From Gemmatimonadota bacterium (GTDB lineage Bacteria > Gemmatimonadota > Gemmatimonadetes > Longimicrobiales > Gaopeijiaceae), in the NCBI GenBank assembly GCA_007127575.1, contig SKZC01000492.1:1-16554 (forward strand): 16,554 bases of DNA, in the 5' to 3' direction. This document shows, piece after piece, positions 6,755 through 14,827 of this stretch (position 1 is its first letter; every line of letters begins with the position of its first letter). The position numbers and the translations under genes are program-made. Under the pieces are notes generated by a model. It made no database searches and was not told where the DNA came from. It saw only the letters and a program-made list of their open reading frames with translations.

Positions 6755-8065
6755 ATGCCGACTCTCCTGCCGGCCCGAACCGTGCCCCTCATCCTCCTCG
6801 TCTTCCTCTCGGCCAGCGCTTGTTCGGAGGGGCCGCTAGGGGTGGACGAAGGCCCCCTGGGGCCGGTGGACCAGGTTGCGGAGCTTCCCCGAAGCTTGAG
6901 CGAGGCGGAACGCCTGGCGGTTCAGGCGAACAACAGCCTCGGTCTGGCGCTCCTCAAGGCCGCTGCAGCGTCCCAGGGACCCGGAGCAAACGTGGTGGTC
7001 TCCCCTCTGGCCACCTCCACCACCCTGGCCCTCCTCTCCACGGGGGCGGAAGGGGGAACCTTTGAGGAACTAGGTCGCCTCCTGTCCCTGGAGGAACTCT
7101 CCCAGGAGGAGATCGGAGAGGCCTACGCCGGGCTCCTGGGCCTCCTCAGCACGCTGGACCCCTCGGTGGAGCTGGATCCGGCCACTTCCCTCTGGGTGCG
7201 TGAGGGGCTGGGGATCCGGACGGAGTTCCGGACGTGGGCCCAGGAACGGTACGGGACGCACGCCCAGGAGCTGGATTTCTCGTCGGACGCGGCCCCGAGA
7301 GCCATTAACGACTGGGTCCGGGACCGGACCGAGGGGCGAGTTCAGGAGTTGGTCACCTCATCCTTCCACCCCCTGACCGTCCTGGTCACCGGGGAAGCCC
7401 TCGTCTTCGATGGCGCCTGGAGCTACCAGTTCGATCCGGCCCGAACCCAGCGGACGGAGTTCACCCTCCGAGATGGTTCCACCGTCCGAAGCGTGACCAT
7501 GCAGCCGGAAGACCACATCCCCTTCCGGTACTTCACCGAAGGTAGCCCCCGAGACTACGTCGTGTTGGAGGTCCCCTTCGGAGGGGGTGCCTACGTCCTC
7601 ACCTTCGTCCTTCCCTCCATCTTCCAGGAAGTCCACGACTTCCTGGCTTCCCTGGACGAGGAGAGGTGGGAGGAGGTCCTGGACTCCCTTCGGGATACCC
7701 TGGGGCAGCCTCGCATTCCCAGGCTACGAGTGGATGAAGGAACCTTGCTGGCCCGCACTCGGGGCGCCTCGGGTCCCCTCCAGGCCCTGGGGATGGACAC
7801 CGTGTTGGACTGGGAGAAGGCGGACCTGTCCGGACTTTCTGCCAGCGGCTCGGTGGTGGGTCCCCACGTCGACCAGATGGCTCAGAGCAGTTGGCTCCAG
7901 CTCCAGGAGACGGGGCGCGAGTTGCCTCCCGGATGGCCTCCGGGGCCCGTCGCCGGAGCGCCGACGAGGGCATCCGTGGACCGCCCCTTCCTCTTCGCCC
8001 TTCGGGAGCGGCTCACCGGCACCATCCTCATGATGGGCGTCGTGGAGGACCCTCGAGCCCTTTGA
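6755..8065 (+). CDS. Serpin family lipoprotein, probably non-inhibitory
   Basis: This 436-residue protein has a lipoprotein-type signal (Cys23 in SASAC, a slightly weak lipobox), then a complete serpin fold. Family signatures include NVVVSPLA near residue 80, the helix pattern INDWVRDRTEGRVQELV, GEALVFDGAWSYQFD, YVVLEVPFGGGAYVLTFVLP, ALGMDTVLDWEKADLSGL and the C-terminal DRPFLF (409-414) with the final MMGVVEDP strand. The hinge is Q-E385-T-G-R388-E-L-P-P: Arg at P14 and prolines at P11 and P10 replace the small residues (T/S then Ala-rich) that let inhibitory serpins insert their loop. ATG 6755 has AGGAG (6744-6748) six bases upstream. Nearby peptidase genes make a protease-control role tempting, but the hinge argues for a non-inhibitory binding or structural role. 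Confidence 0.9.
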   Translation: MPTLLPARTVPLILLVFLSASACSEGPLGVDEGPLGPVDQVAELPRSLSEAERLAVQANNSLGLALLKAAAASQGPGANVVVSPLATSTTLALLSTGAEGGTFEELGRLLSLEELSQEEIGEAYAGLLGLLSTLDPSVELDPATSLWVREGLGIRTEFRTWAQERYGTHAQELDFSSDAAPRAINDWVRDRTEGRVQELVTSSFHPLTVLVTGEALVFDGAWSYQFDPARTQRTEFTLRDGSTVRSVTMQPEDHIPFRYFTEGSPRDYVVLEVPFGGGAYVLTFVLPSIFQEVHDFLASLDEERWEEVLDSLRDTLGQPRIPRLRVDEGTLLARTRGASGPLQALGMDTVLDWEKADLSGLSASGSVVGPHVDQMAQSSWLQLQETGRELPPGWPPGPVAGAPTRASVDRPFLFALRERLTGTILMMGVVEDPRAL

Positions 8066-8096
8066 GCCCCACCCGCCGGCCGACCCCCGGTCCCCG

Positions 8097-10280
8097 CTAC
8101 CCGTCCACCCGGGCCCGGGGGTGGCCGTAGACCTTGTATGCCAGCCAGGACCCATCTCCCATCCCCTTGGTGGCCTCCCGGGCTGCCGTGGCCGCCTGAG
8201 CCAGAGTCCGACCTTCCTGCAGGGCATCGTAGAAGGTTTCCGCGAACCGGGCCGCCGGCTTGTCCCGCACGGGCCAGGACGTTCCCACGAAGGCCCCGGC
8301 CCCCGCCTTCAGGAACGCCTTCGGCCATCCCCCCCAGGCCGTGAGACTGGGCCCGTGGCGCCCGCTTGCGCAGGCGTTGAGAAAGACGAGAGGCCGCCGG
8401 TTCCCGAGCCGGGCGTCATACCGCACGGCCTTCTCGTCCACCGCCACCGGTCGAGCCTGACCGTCCGGGCCCACCTCGTCACTGATGACCAGGAGGGAAT
8501 GGTCGATGCGGTCGTGGGCAGACTCCCCGTGACAGGCGAGATGCAGCACATCGAAATCCCCAGCCTCCATGGCGTCGAAGAAGGGGTCGTACGCCGGGGC
8601 AATCCGGGTGGGTTGGATCCCTCGCTGGGGTAGGGTCTCGGTGAGATAGCTCACCTCCGCACCCACCGCCGCTTCCGTACCATAGGGGTACTCGGCGGCC
8701 AGGTAAGACCAATCCCTCATCCGGAGGGATCGGGGCTGCGCCTCCCCGGGAAGGGCCCGGATCAACCCGTACTCGCCCAGAAACCGGTCGTCGGGGTCCC
8801 CCGTGTCCGGATCCCGCAAGCGCAAGATCTCCCAAGGGATGTAGGGCTCCCAGGAGGTGACCTGTATCATCTTGAGCTTGTCCCGGTTATCCCAGAGGCG
8901 GCGGGTCACATCCGGGTCGAAGAGCTGCTCGCACATGTCCATCCCCACCGTCCGGAGCCCTCGGGCCAGTCTCCGGGCCTGGCCCCAGTTCCGGACCTCC
9001 TCCCCCACCCGGTCGTAGATCCACTCCACGTAGGCCTGGGTGGTGGCCGCGGCCCCACCACCCCGGTCCCGGAGGGGGGCGGAGCTGAGCGGCAGGTAGT
9101 TGAACCCCAACGCCTCGGAGTGGAGCCTGTACTCGTAGTGGATCGCCCCGCCCTCCTTTCGCTGTTCGATGAGGAGGACCAGCACTTCGTCGTCGTCCCG
9201 GTCACGGGGCTCCGCAGTGATCCGGGCCTGGGCCGGCTTCTGGTGCCGGGCCTCCGGGACCACCGAAACCGAGAAGTGCACGGCCCCGAGTTGGGTTCCG
9301 CCCTGCCTGAAATGGAGGGCGATCTCTGCGCTGCCGGGCTCCAACGCCTGGATCTCGAAGGCCCCCACCGTGGGGCGGCCCGACCGGGGCGGGTCCACCT
9401 GCTGGATCCTCTCCCCTGCAGCCTGGATCGCGTCGCCGAAGGTGGAAAGGAGGACCCGGATCGTCCGGTCCGCCTCCACCTCCACCGGTCCATCCAGAGC
9501 GTGCCGGAGCGGTCGAGCTTCCCCAAAAAGCTCGATGCGGAAGTCCACCAGATCCACCGAGCCCACCTCCAGCTCTTCCTGCATCTGGGCGGAAATGAAG
9601 ACCTGGAGCTTCCGTTCGGGTCCCATCTCCAAACGCTCCCTCGGCTCCATCCGCTCGAAACGCTCCTCCAGCTCCGCCCGCTCCCGCGGGGGAGCCGGGG
9701 AGGCCCGTCCGGACGAGCGAGTCGGCCCCAACCCCTCCGACCCCTCCCACTCCGCACCCGCCTCCTCGGGAGCCGCATCCTCGAAGGCGGCCTCCTCCTC
9801 CCCCTCATCCGAAGGGGCTCCCTCATCCCCCGGCGGGGAGGCTTCCTCCAATTCCCCGGGATCGGGTTCCCCGGCCATTTCCGGAGGTGGGGCTCCCACC
9901 GCCATCTCCACTTCTCCCACGACGGAGGGGCGTCCCTCCGCATCCACGTGGACGGCCCGAAAGGAGGAGGGGCTGTGGGACCAGCCCTCCACGACCTCCT
10001 CTACCTCCCAGGAGAGGGTCACGGCGCTTCTTCCGCTCTCCCTAAGATCCAACACCTCCTCCACAGGTCGGTCCAGGAGGTCCTGGTGCACCTCCGCGAA
10101 CTCCAGGAGCTCTTCCGCCAGGAAGGCATAGAGGTAGGGGTCGGGCTGCCAGTCCACCTCCCTGCGGATGACCAGCCACCACGGCTTGGTCCCCCGGATC
10201 CGCCGTATCACCCCCCGGAGGGAGCGCTTGGAGGAGAGGGTGAGGATGGGTTCGCCGGGCCTCCAGTGGATGAGGCTCAT
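8097..10280 (-). CDS. CHAT-domain caspase-like protease with unrecognised N-terminal domains
   Basis: This 727-residue protein has no signal peptide, so it should be cytoplasmic. The C-terminal CHAT domain (about 440-720) is a caspase/separase-fold cysteine protease. It shows IPWEIL (481-486), His584 in LHLACHGES, Cys637 in FLNACASG and the following GAGAFVGTSWPV, so the catalytic His-Cys dyad is intact. Upstream are an alpha/beta N-terminal region (1-128, unrecognised), a low-complexity acidic Glu/Pro/Gly linker (about 130-200), a charged helical stretch (about 198-224) and a beta-rich domain (about 224-345). There are no TPRs, unlike HetF-type CHAT proteins. ATG 10280 overlaps the upstream hydrolase stop (ATGA), which fixes the start and implies coupled translation. 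CHAT proteases are known elsewhere as effectors that cleave partner proteins (for example Craspase and gasdermin activators); the hydrolase is the obvious candidate partner here. Convergent to the serpin. Confidence 0.9.
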   Translation of the reverse strand: MSLIHWRPGEPILTLSSKRSLRGVIRRIRGTKPWWLVIRREVDWQPDPYLYAFLAEELLEFAEVHQDLLDRPVEEVLDLRESGRSAVTLSWEVEEVVEGWSHSPSSFRAVHVDAEGRPSVVGEVEMAVGAPPPEMAGEPDPGELEEASPPGDEGAPSDEGEEEAAFEDAAPEEAGAEWEGSEGLGPTRSSGRASPAPPRERAELEERFERMEPRERLEMGPERKLQVFISAQMQEELEVGSVDLVDFRIELFGEARPLRHALDGPVEVEADRTIRVLLSTFGDAIQAAGERIQQVDPPRSGRPTVGAFEIQALEPGSAEIALHFRQGGTQLGAVHFSVSVVPEARHQKPAQARITAEPRDRDDDEVLVLLIEQRKEGGAIHYEYRLHSEALGFNYLPLSSAPLRDRGGGAAATTQAYVEWIYDRVGEEVRNWGQARRLARGLRTVGMDMCEQLFDPDVTRRLWDNRDKLKMIQVTSWEPYIPWEILRLRDPDTGDPDDRFLGEYGLIRALPGEAQPRSLRMRDWSYLAAEYPYGTEAAVGAEVSYLTETLPQRGIQPTRIAPAYDPFFDAMEAGDFDVLHLACHGESAHDRIDHSLLVISDEVGPDGQARPVAVDEKAVRYDARLGNRRPLVFLNACASGRHGPSLTAWGGWPKAFLKAGAGAFVGTSWPVRDKPAARFAETFYDALQEGRTLAQAATAAREATKGMGDGSWLAYKVYGHPRARVDG

Positions 10281-11698
10281 GCCACCTCCTCCGCCTGGCC
10301 GGAACCCATGGAGGCCACGGCCACCGCGTCCTCCGCCGGCGCCACCTCCGGTCCCCCGGTCACCCGGATCCGGTAGGCTCCCGCTCCAGGTGGCGAAAAG
10401 GCGGTCACCCGCCACCCGTCGTCATCATCGTTCATCTCCTGACTGGCTACCACCTCCCCGGTGTTTCCATTCACCAGAGCAGCGCTGAGCTCCACGTCCT
10501 CCCGGCTGGGCCGGGCCCGGACCCCCACCGGCTCGTCGCTCCAACAGAGGTCCTCCACCTCCAGCGCCACCTCCACCGGTGCAGGCGCCGGCTCCCGAAA
10601 CTCTCCCAGGTCGAAGTACAGGCTCTGCACCACCCCATCCACATGGGTGAGGACGGCGTCGGCATTCTGAAGGGACCCGTGCCGGGTGGCGGCGAACATG
10701 CCCCTCCCCCCTCGGCTCTCCTCGATGGGGACGGCGGAGACCCGGGGCACGGTTCCATCTCCCCTCCGGTCCGTGCCCTCCAGGTGGGAGAAGAGCTGAA
10801 CGCCACCCTCGCCCGATCGAGCCGACTGGTGGGTCGGCTGTCCGATCCCCACCACGGGGAAGGTCCGGTATCCATCCCGGAGGTAGTCATCCCGGGTCCG
10901 GTGGGTGTTCACCGCCTCTTCGATCTCCCGGTGAAAGGCCAGGGCCGAGGCGGCTCGCTTCGGGTCCACGTTGGGGATTCCTTCCGTCTCTCCCACCCGT
11001 ACCAGGTCCCCATTCCCTCGGTCGTAGCACTTGTAGATGGGGAGGAGCTGGTAGATGGAGGTGAACGTTCGAGCCAGCTCCGAGAGGTCCAGCAGACCCA
11101 TGGGGCCCTTCCGCATCCCGTTGGCCAAGGTGTCCAGAGCATTGAGGGAGCCTCGGTACGGAGTGCCGAAGCTCACCAGCGCCCGGGTGTCCTTCCATCC
11201 TTCCAGGACCTCCAGGAAGTACCGGGCGACCAACCCTCCCATGGAGTGGGCGATGAGGACCAGCTTGGCATCCGGGTTCCCCGACTCCCGCCATCGCTTC
11301 AGCCAGCCGTGGCTGTCCCGAGCCAGCTTGCGGGCGGCCACCCGGTTGTCCCGCCGCCAGTCGTACGGGAAGGTGAAAAAGTTCTCGCCCTCGGTGAGCT
11401 GGAAGCGGGCCTGGAGGGTCTGGGCCACCCGGGTGTAGCCGTCGATCTTCCAGAAGCCCGGAAGGAGGTGGAGATCGGGGATGAGCTCCGTGGCCTCCAC
11501 CCCGTCCCCCAGATCGTCCTCCTCCGGTGGGTCCTCTCGGAGGGCCAGAGCCCGGTTCAAGCTCCGACCCCGGGTGAAGAGGGAGCCGGCAAGGGTGGCG
11601 CCGGAAAATCCCCAGGTCACCTTCCCGTTTCGCTGGAGGACGCTCCCCGTGATGCCGGGAAGGAGGACGACGACGTCGGGCATGGGGCTTCGGGCCAC
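10277..11698 (-). CDS. LCAT/PGAP1-like alpha/beta hydrolase (lipase/acyltransferase-like) with C-terminal beta domain
   Basis: This 473-residue cytoplasmic protein has no signal peptide. VVVLLPGITGSVL (about 9-21) is the LCAT-type oxyanion segment. FTFPYDWRRD and the nucleophile elbow AHSMGG (Ser152) follow, then FGTPYRGS, Asp314 in DGTVPRV and His340 in ATRHGSLQN, giving a complete Ser-Asp-His triad in the order and spacing of lecithin:cholesterol acyltransferase/PGAP1-like lipases. Residues about 365-450 form a separate Ig-like beta-sandwich containing an Asp run (EMNDDDDGW). The start is GTG 11698, set by a perfect AGGAGG five bases upstream; ATG 11683 would be 20 bases away from it. The stop overlaps the CHAT gene start (ATGA). 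Likely activity is on a lipid or acyl ester; substrate unknown. The lack of export is odd for a lipase and fits an intracellular effector. Confidence 0.88.
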   Translation of the reverse strand: MARSPMPDVVVLLPGITGSVLQRNGKVTWGFSGATLAGSLFTRGRSLNRALALREDPPEEDDLGDGVEATELIPDLHLLPGFWKIDGYTRVAQTLQARFQLTEGENFFTFPYDWRRDNRVAARKLARDSHGWLKRWRESGNPDAKLVLIAHSMGGLVARYFLEVLEGWKDTRALVSFGTPYRGSLNALDTLANGMRKGPMGLLDLSELARTFTSIYQLLPIYKCYDRGNGDLVRVGETEGIPNVDPKRAASALAFHREIEEAVNTHRTRDDYLRDGYRTFPVVGIGQPTHQSARSGEGGVQLFSHLEGTDRRGDGTVPRVSAVPIEESRGGRGMFAATRHGSLQNADAVLTHVDGVVQSLYFDLGEFREPAPAPVEVALEVEDLCWSDEPVGVRARPSREDVELSAALVNGNTGEVVASQEMNDDDDGWRVTAFSPPGAGAYRIRVTGGPEVAPAEDAVAVASMGSGQAEEVA

Positions 11699-11703
11699 TG
11701 GGA

Positions 11704-11709
11704 CCTCCT
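11704..11709 (-). promoter_or_regulatory. Ribosome binding site deciding the hydrolase GTG start
   Basis: A full AGGAGG on the minus strand lies five bases before GTG 11698. It is among the strongest SD matches in the window and selects GTG over the ATG five codons further in. It suggests efficient translation of the hydrolase and, through the ATGA overlap, of the CHAT protease. Confidence 0.75.
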
Positions 11710-11723
11710 GGAAGTGTGGTGGA

Positions 11724-11751
11724 GGGGCCGGAGAGGCGGGCCCCTGGCCCC
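11724..11751 (-). repeat. GC-rich hairpin between the FAD/Fe-S gene and the hydrolase gene
   Basis: GGGGCC and GGCCCC form a 6-bp stem around a 16-base loop in the 78-base gap. There is no T-run, so it is a poor intrinsic terminator; it may attenuate read-through or shape the hydrolase leader. Confidence 0.3.
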
Positions 11752-11780
11752 ATATGTCCCAGGAGAAAGTGTGCGGTCAA
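11751..11780 (-). promoter_or_regulatory. Weak candidate promoter for the hydrolase-CHAT operon
   Basis: On the minus strand TTGACC (11780-11775, 5 of 6 to the -35 consensus) is followed after 18 bases by CATATG (11756-11751, a poor -10 match). It overlaps the end of the FAD/Fe-S gene. If real it would let the hydrolase-CHAT pair be expressed on its own; otherwise the pair depends on read-through. Confidence 0.25.
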
Positions 11781-14700
11781 CCCTCCCGAACCCGCTCCCC
11801 CACCGCCTCCCGTAGGAGAACCACCGGATGCTCGGCCTTTCGGCCCGTCCCGTGGGCGATCTGTTGCCGGCACGAAACCCCCGTGGCCGCCACCCGGGCC
11901 GACGGTCCGGCGGACTCCACCGCCGGGAAGAGACGCTGGCTTCCGATGGTCATGGAGAGCTCGTAGTGCTCCACCTCGAAGCCGAAGGAGCCCGCCATCC
12001 CGCAGCACCCCGCGTCCAGGATCTCCACCCCGTTCCCTCCCCCGCCGGGGCCGGCCACCGCTTCCAGGACCCGAATGGACCCCTCCTGGGCCCGGGCCGC
12101 TTCCTGGTGGCAATGACCGTGAAAGAGGAGGGGCCCCGCACCACCTTCTCTTCCCACCTCCGGCACCGTAAGGCCCCCATCGTCCAGCGCCTCCGCCAGC
12201 ACCTCGTCCACCAGGCGGGCCGCCTCCGCCACCACTCGGGCCTGGTCCGCTTCCTCCGCCGAGCCAGAGCCCCGGGCCAGAGCAGGCACTTCGTCCTTCA
12301 GCGTCAGGATGCAGGAGGGCTCGCACCCCACGATGGGCACCCCTTCCCGGGCAAGGGGGGTGAGTCGCGCCAGAAGCTCCCGATGCCGACGTCGGGCGTC
12401 GGGGAGCAGGCCCTTGGAGATGAGGGACCGTCCGCAGCAAAGACCCTCCGCCAACCCCACTTTCCAGCCGGCGGCCTCCAGAAGCTCCACCGCCGCTCTT
12501 CCCACCTCCGGTTCGGTGAAGCTGGTGAAGCAGTCCGCCAGGAGCAGGATCCGGCCCCTCTCCGAGTCTGTCGAAGTCCCCCCGGTCCTTCCTCGCCTCC
12601 GCCTTCGCCGCTGAAACCAGCTCTGGAGCGTGTCTCGCCGGAACCGGGGGAGGGGCCGGCGTCGGTGGATCCCCAGCGTCCGCTCCATGAGGATCCGCAG
12701 CGGGGGGAACGCCCCGGGAAGATTGGACAGAGGGGCCCACGCCGAGCCGAAGCGGTTCAGTTCCCGGATGTGTCCGAAGAGGAGACTCCGGAACGGGGTG
12801 CCGTGGAGCCGGTGACGCTGGGCCAGGGCCTCGGACTTGAGGGCCGCCATGTCCACCGAGAGGGGGCACTCCGTCTGGCACGCCTTGCACTCCAGGCAGA
12901 GGTCCAGGACCTGGTGAAGTCGGGCGTCCCCCAGGGCCTCGGCGGGATTCGGACGGGAGAGGGCATCCGCCAGCGCGTTGGCGCGGCCCCGGGTGGAGTC
13001 CTCCTCGTTCCGGGTGGCCATGTACGAGGGGCACATGGTCCCCCCCGCCGCCGGCGACTTGCGGCAGGCTCCGATGCGGCCGCACCGGTTGGCGGCGCTC
13101 CTCATACCCTCCGGGAAGGCGAAGTGGGTCTCCACCGGTTCCGGGTCCGGAAGGGAGAGGGTTCGGAGATGCTCCGTCATGAGAGGGGCCTCCACCTTCT
13201 TTCCCGGGTTCAGGAGGCCCTCCGGATCGAAGATTTCCTTCGTACGCCGCATGAGCCGGTAGTAGTCCTGGCCGAAGAAGGTGGGGTTGAACTCGCTCCT
13301 CACCAGCCCGTCGCCGTGCTCGCTGGAGTTCATCCCTCCGAAGCTCCGGACCAGCTCCATCACCTCCTGCGCCACTTCCCGCATCCGCGCCGGCTCCCCT
13401 GCCCGGGTCAGGTCCATGCAGGGACGGACGTGAATGCATCCCCCCGAGGCATGGCCGTAGAATCCGGCCCGGAGGCCATGCCCCACCAGCAGCTCCCTGA
13501 GGCGGGTGCCGTACTCGGCCAGGTCCTCCGGGGCCACGGCGGCGTCTTCGATGAAGGCCAGAGGCTCCTCTCCCCCCTCACCCGCCGAGAGGAGGAGACC
13601 CAGCCCCGCTTTCCGGATCTCCTGGAACCGTGCCTGGTCTCCAGCGGTGGGGTGGGGCACCACGGCGTAGGGATCCCCTCCCGCCCCCCAGCGCTCCACC
13701 AGGGTCCGCCCCGCCGCTGCACCCTCTCCCTCCTCCAGCCCGTGAAACTCCACCCAGAGAACGGCTCCCGGGTCGCCCTGCAGCCCTGAGGCCACCACCC
13801 CGTGGCTGGCGGAGCGACGGGCCAGGTCCAGGATGGTTCGGTCCAGGAGCTCCACCGCCGCAGCCCCCGCCTCCAGGGCCCCGGGAGTGGCTCGGAGGGC
13901 GCCGTCCAGGGTCTCGAAGCAGGCCACCAAGGCCCAGACCTCCCGGGGCCGAGGCACGAGCCGGACCGTGGCCTCCGTCACCACCGCCAGCGTCCCCTCT
14001 GAGCCCACCACCAGGTGGGCCAGGTTCCAGGGACCCGCCTCGGGAAGGAGGCGCTCCAGACGGTACCCCCCGGAGCGGCGCCAGTGGGGAGGGGTGGCGG
14101 CACGGATCGTTTCCGCACCCTCCTCCAGCAACTCCGGGAGTCGCCGATAGATCTCGCCCTGGAGCCCTTCGGCCCGGGCTCTTCGGGCCACGTCCTCCGG
14201 ACCCAGCTCGGAGAATCGGGCACGGCTACCGTCGGAGAGAATGACCTCCACCTCTTCCACATGATCGATGGTCATCCCGTAGGCCGCGGACCGGGTCCCG
14301 CACGAATTGTTTCCGATCATCCCTCCCACCGTGGCCCGGTTCGCCGTGGCCGTGTCCGGGGCGAAGAGGAGGCCGTGTCCGGCGGCCATCCGGTCCAGAT
14401 CCTCCTGGACCACCCCGGGCTGGACCCGGGCCCGCCGGCGTTCCGGATCCAGCTCCAGCACTTCCGTCATGAAGCGGGAGAGGTCCAGGACGAGGCCCGG
14501 GCCCACGGTCTGGCCGCATAGGCTGGTCCCCGCGCCTCGGGGGACGAGGGAGACCCCGAAGTCCCGAGCCACCTCCACCACTGCCGCCACCTCCCCCGCG
14601 TCGCCGGGATAGACCACACCCAGGGGGCGGATGGCGTACATGCTGGCGTCGGTGGAGTAGATCCCCCGGGTGTAGCCGTCCATCCGCACCCGGTTCGGTG

Positions 14701-14785
14701 CCAGGGCACCGGCGAGCCGGCGTTCCAGCGCCTCCTCATCCACGGAGGAGGAGGCGCTGGGCTTGACAGTAGGGAGGTGGGGCAC
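11777..14785 (-). CDS. FAD-binding and (Fe-S)-binding oxidoreductase (GlcD-GlcF/YdiJ-type 2-hydroxyacid dehydrogenase fusion)
   Basis: This protein of about 1002 residues should oxidise a 2-hydroxyacid such as D-lactate or glycolate on FAD and pass electrons through Fe-S centres to the respiratory chain. A PCMH/VAO-type FAD domain comes first (VVYPGDAGEV, RGAGTSLCGQT, GGMIGNNSCGTRS), then the FAD-oxidase C-terminal domain with YGHASGGCIHVRP. Next is a ferredoxin-type region with C568-G-R-I-G-A-C and CLECKACQTECP (C630, C633, C636, C640), then two heterodisulfide-reductase-like CCG domains (CCG at 783-785 with GCEPSC, and CCG at 927-929). The length matches single-chain YdiJ-type fusions (about 1000). 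The start is uncertain: GTG 14785 is chosen because the family's N-terminus begins shortly after and upstream dyads look regulatory. GTG 14743 and 14860 are alternatives, none with a clear SD. It is divergent from the substrate-binding protein gene. Confidence 0.9.
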   Translation of the reverse strand: MPHLPTVKPSASSSVDEEALERRLAGALAPNRVRMDGYTRGIYSTDASMYAIRPLGVVYPGDAGEVAAVVEVARDFGVSLVPRGAGTSLCGQTVGPGLVLDLSRFMTEVLELDPERRRARVQPGVVQEDLDRMAAGHGLLFAPDTATANRATVGGMIGNNSCGTRSAAYGMTIDHVEEVEVILSDGSRARFSELGPEDVARRARAEGLQGEIYRRLPELLEEGAETIRAATPPHWRRSGGYRLERLLPEAGPWNLAHLVVGSEGTLAVVTEATVRLVPRPREVWALVACFETLDGALRATPGALEAGAAAVELLDRTILDLARRSASHGVVASGLQGDPGAVLWVEFHGLEEGEGAAAGRTLVERWGAGGDPYAVVPHPTAGDQARFQEIRKAGLGLLLSAGEGGEEPLAFIEDAAVAPEDLAEYGTRLRELLVGHGLRAGFYGHASGGCIHVRPCMDLTRAGEPARMREVAQEVMELVRSFGGMNSSEHGDGLVRSEFNPTFFGQDYYRLMRRTKEIFDPEGLLNPGKKVEAPLMTEHLRTLSLPDPEPVETHFAFPEGMRSAANRCGRIGACRKSPAAGGTMCPSYMATRNEEDSTRGRANALADALSRPNPAEALGDARLHQVLDLCLECKACQTECPLSVDMAALKSEALAQRHRLHGTPFRSLLFGHIRELNRFGSAWAPLSNLPGAFPPLRILMERTLGIHRRRPLPRFRRDTLQSWFQRRRRRRGRTGGTSTDSERGRILLLADCFTSFTEPEVGRAAVELLEAAGWKVGLAEGLCCGRSLISKGLLPDARRRHRELLARLTPLAREGVPIVGCEPSCILTLKDEVPALARGSGSAEEADQARVVAEAARLVDEVLAEALDDGGLTVPEVGREGGAGPLLFHGHCHQEAARAQEGSIRVLEAVAGPGGGGNGVEILDAGCCGMAGSFGFEVEHYELSMTIGSQRLFPAVESAGPSARVAATGVSCRQQIAHGTGRKAEHPVVLLREAVGERVREG
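14725..14760. repeat. Perfect 13-bp inverted repeat inside the 5' end of the FAD/Fe-S gene
   Basis: CCAGCGCCTCCTC (14725-14737) and its exact complement GAGGAGGCGCTGG (14748-14760) flank a 10-base loop. On the transcript this is a very stable hairpin within codons about 9-21, overlapping the alternative GTG 14743. It could influence translation initiation or early elongation, or serve as a DNA dyad. Confidence 0.6.
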
Positions 14786-14827
14786 GGTGTCGTCCGGCTT
14801 CGAGGTGAACGAGGTGTAGCGTATGGA

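Noticed and set aside
8105..8124. CCACCCGGGCCCGGGGGTGG near-palindrome as a bidirectional terminator between serpin and CHAT genes
   Set aside because: Imperfect, inside the 3' coding end of the CHAT gene, and without a T-run on either side; likely chance in GC-rich DNA.
9120..10376. 418-codon plus-strand frame opposite the CHAT gene
   Set aside because: No recognisable domain; the minus strand carries the CHAT dyad and is locked to its neighbour by an ATGA overlap.
10887..13439. 850-codon minus-strand frame spanning the hydrolase and FAD/Fe-S genes
   Set aside because: It runs out of frame across two well-supported genes and the gap between them, and has the Gly/Pro/Arg composition of a shifted GC-rich frame.
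11828..13789. 653-codon plus-strand frame opposite the FAD/Fe-S gene
   Set aside because: Antisense shadow with low-complexity composition and no motif; the minus-strand gene has clear Cys clusters and FAD motifs.
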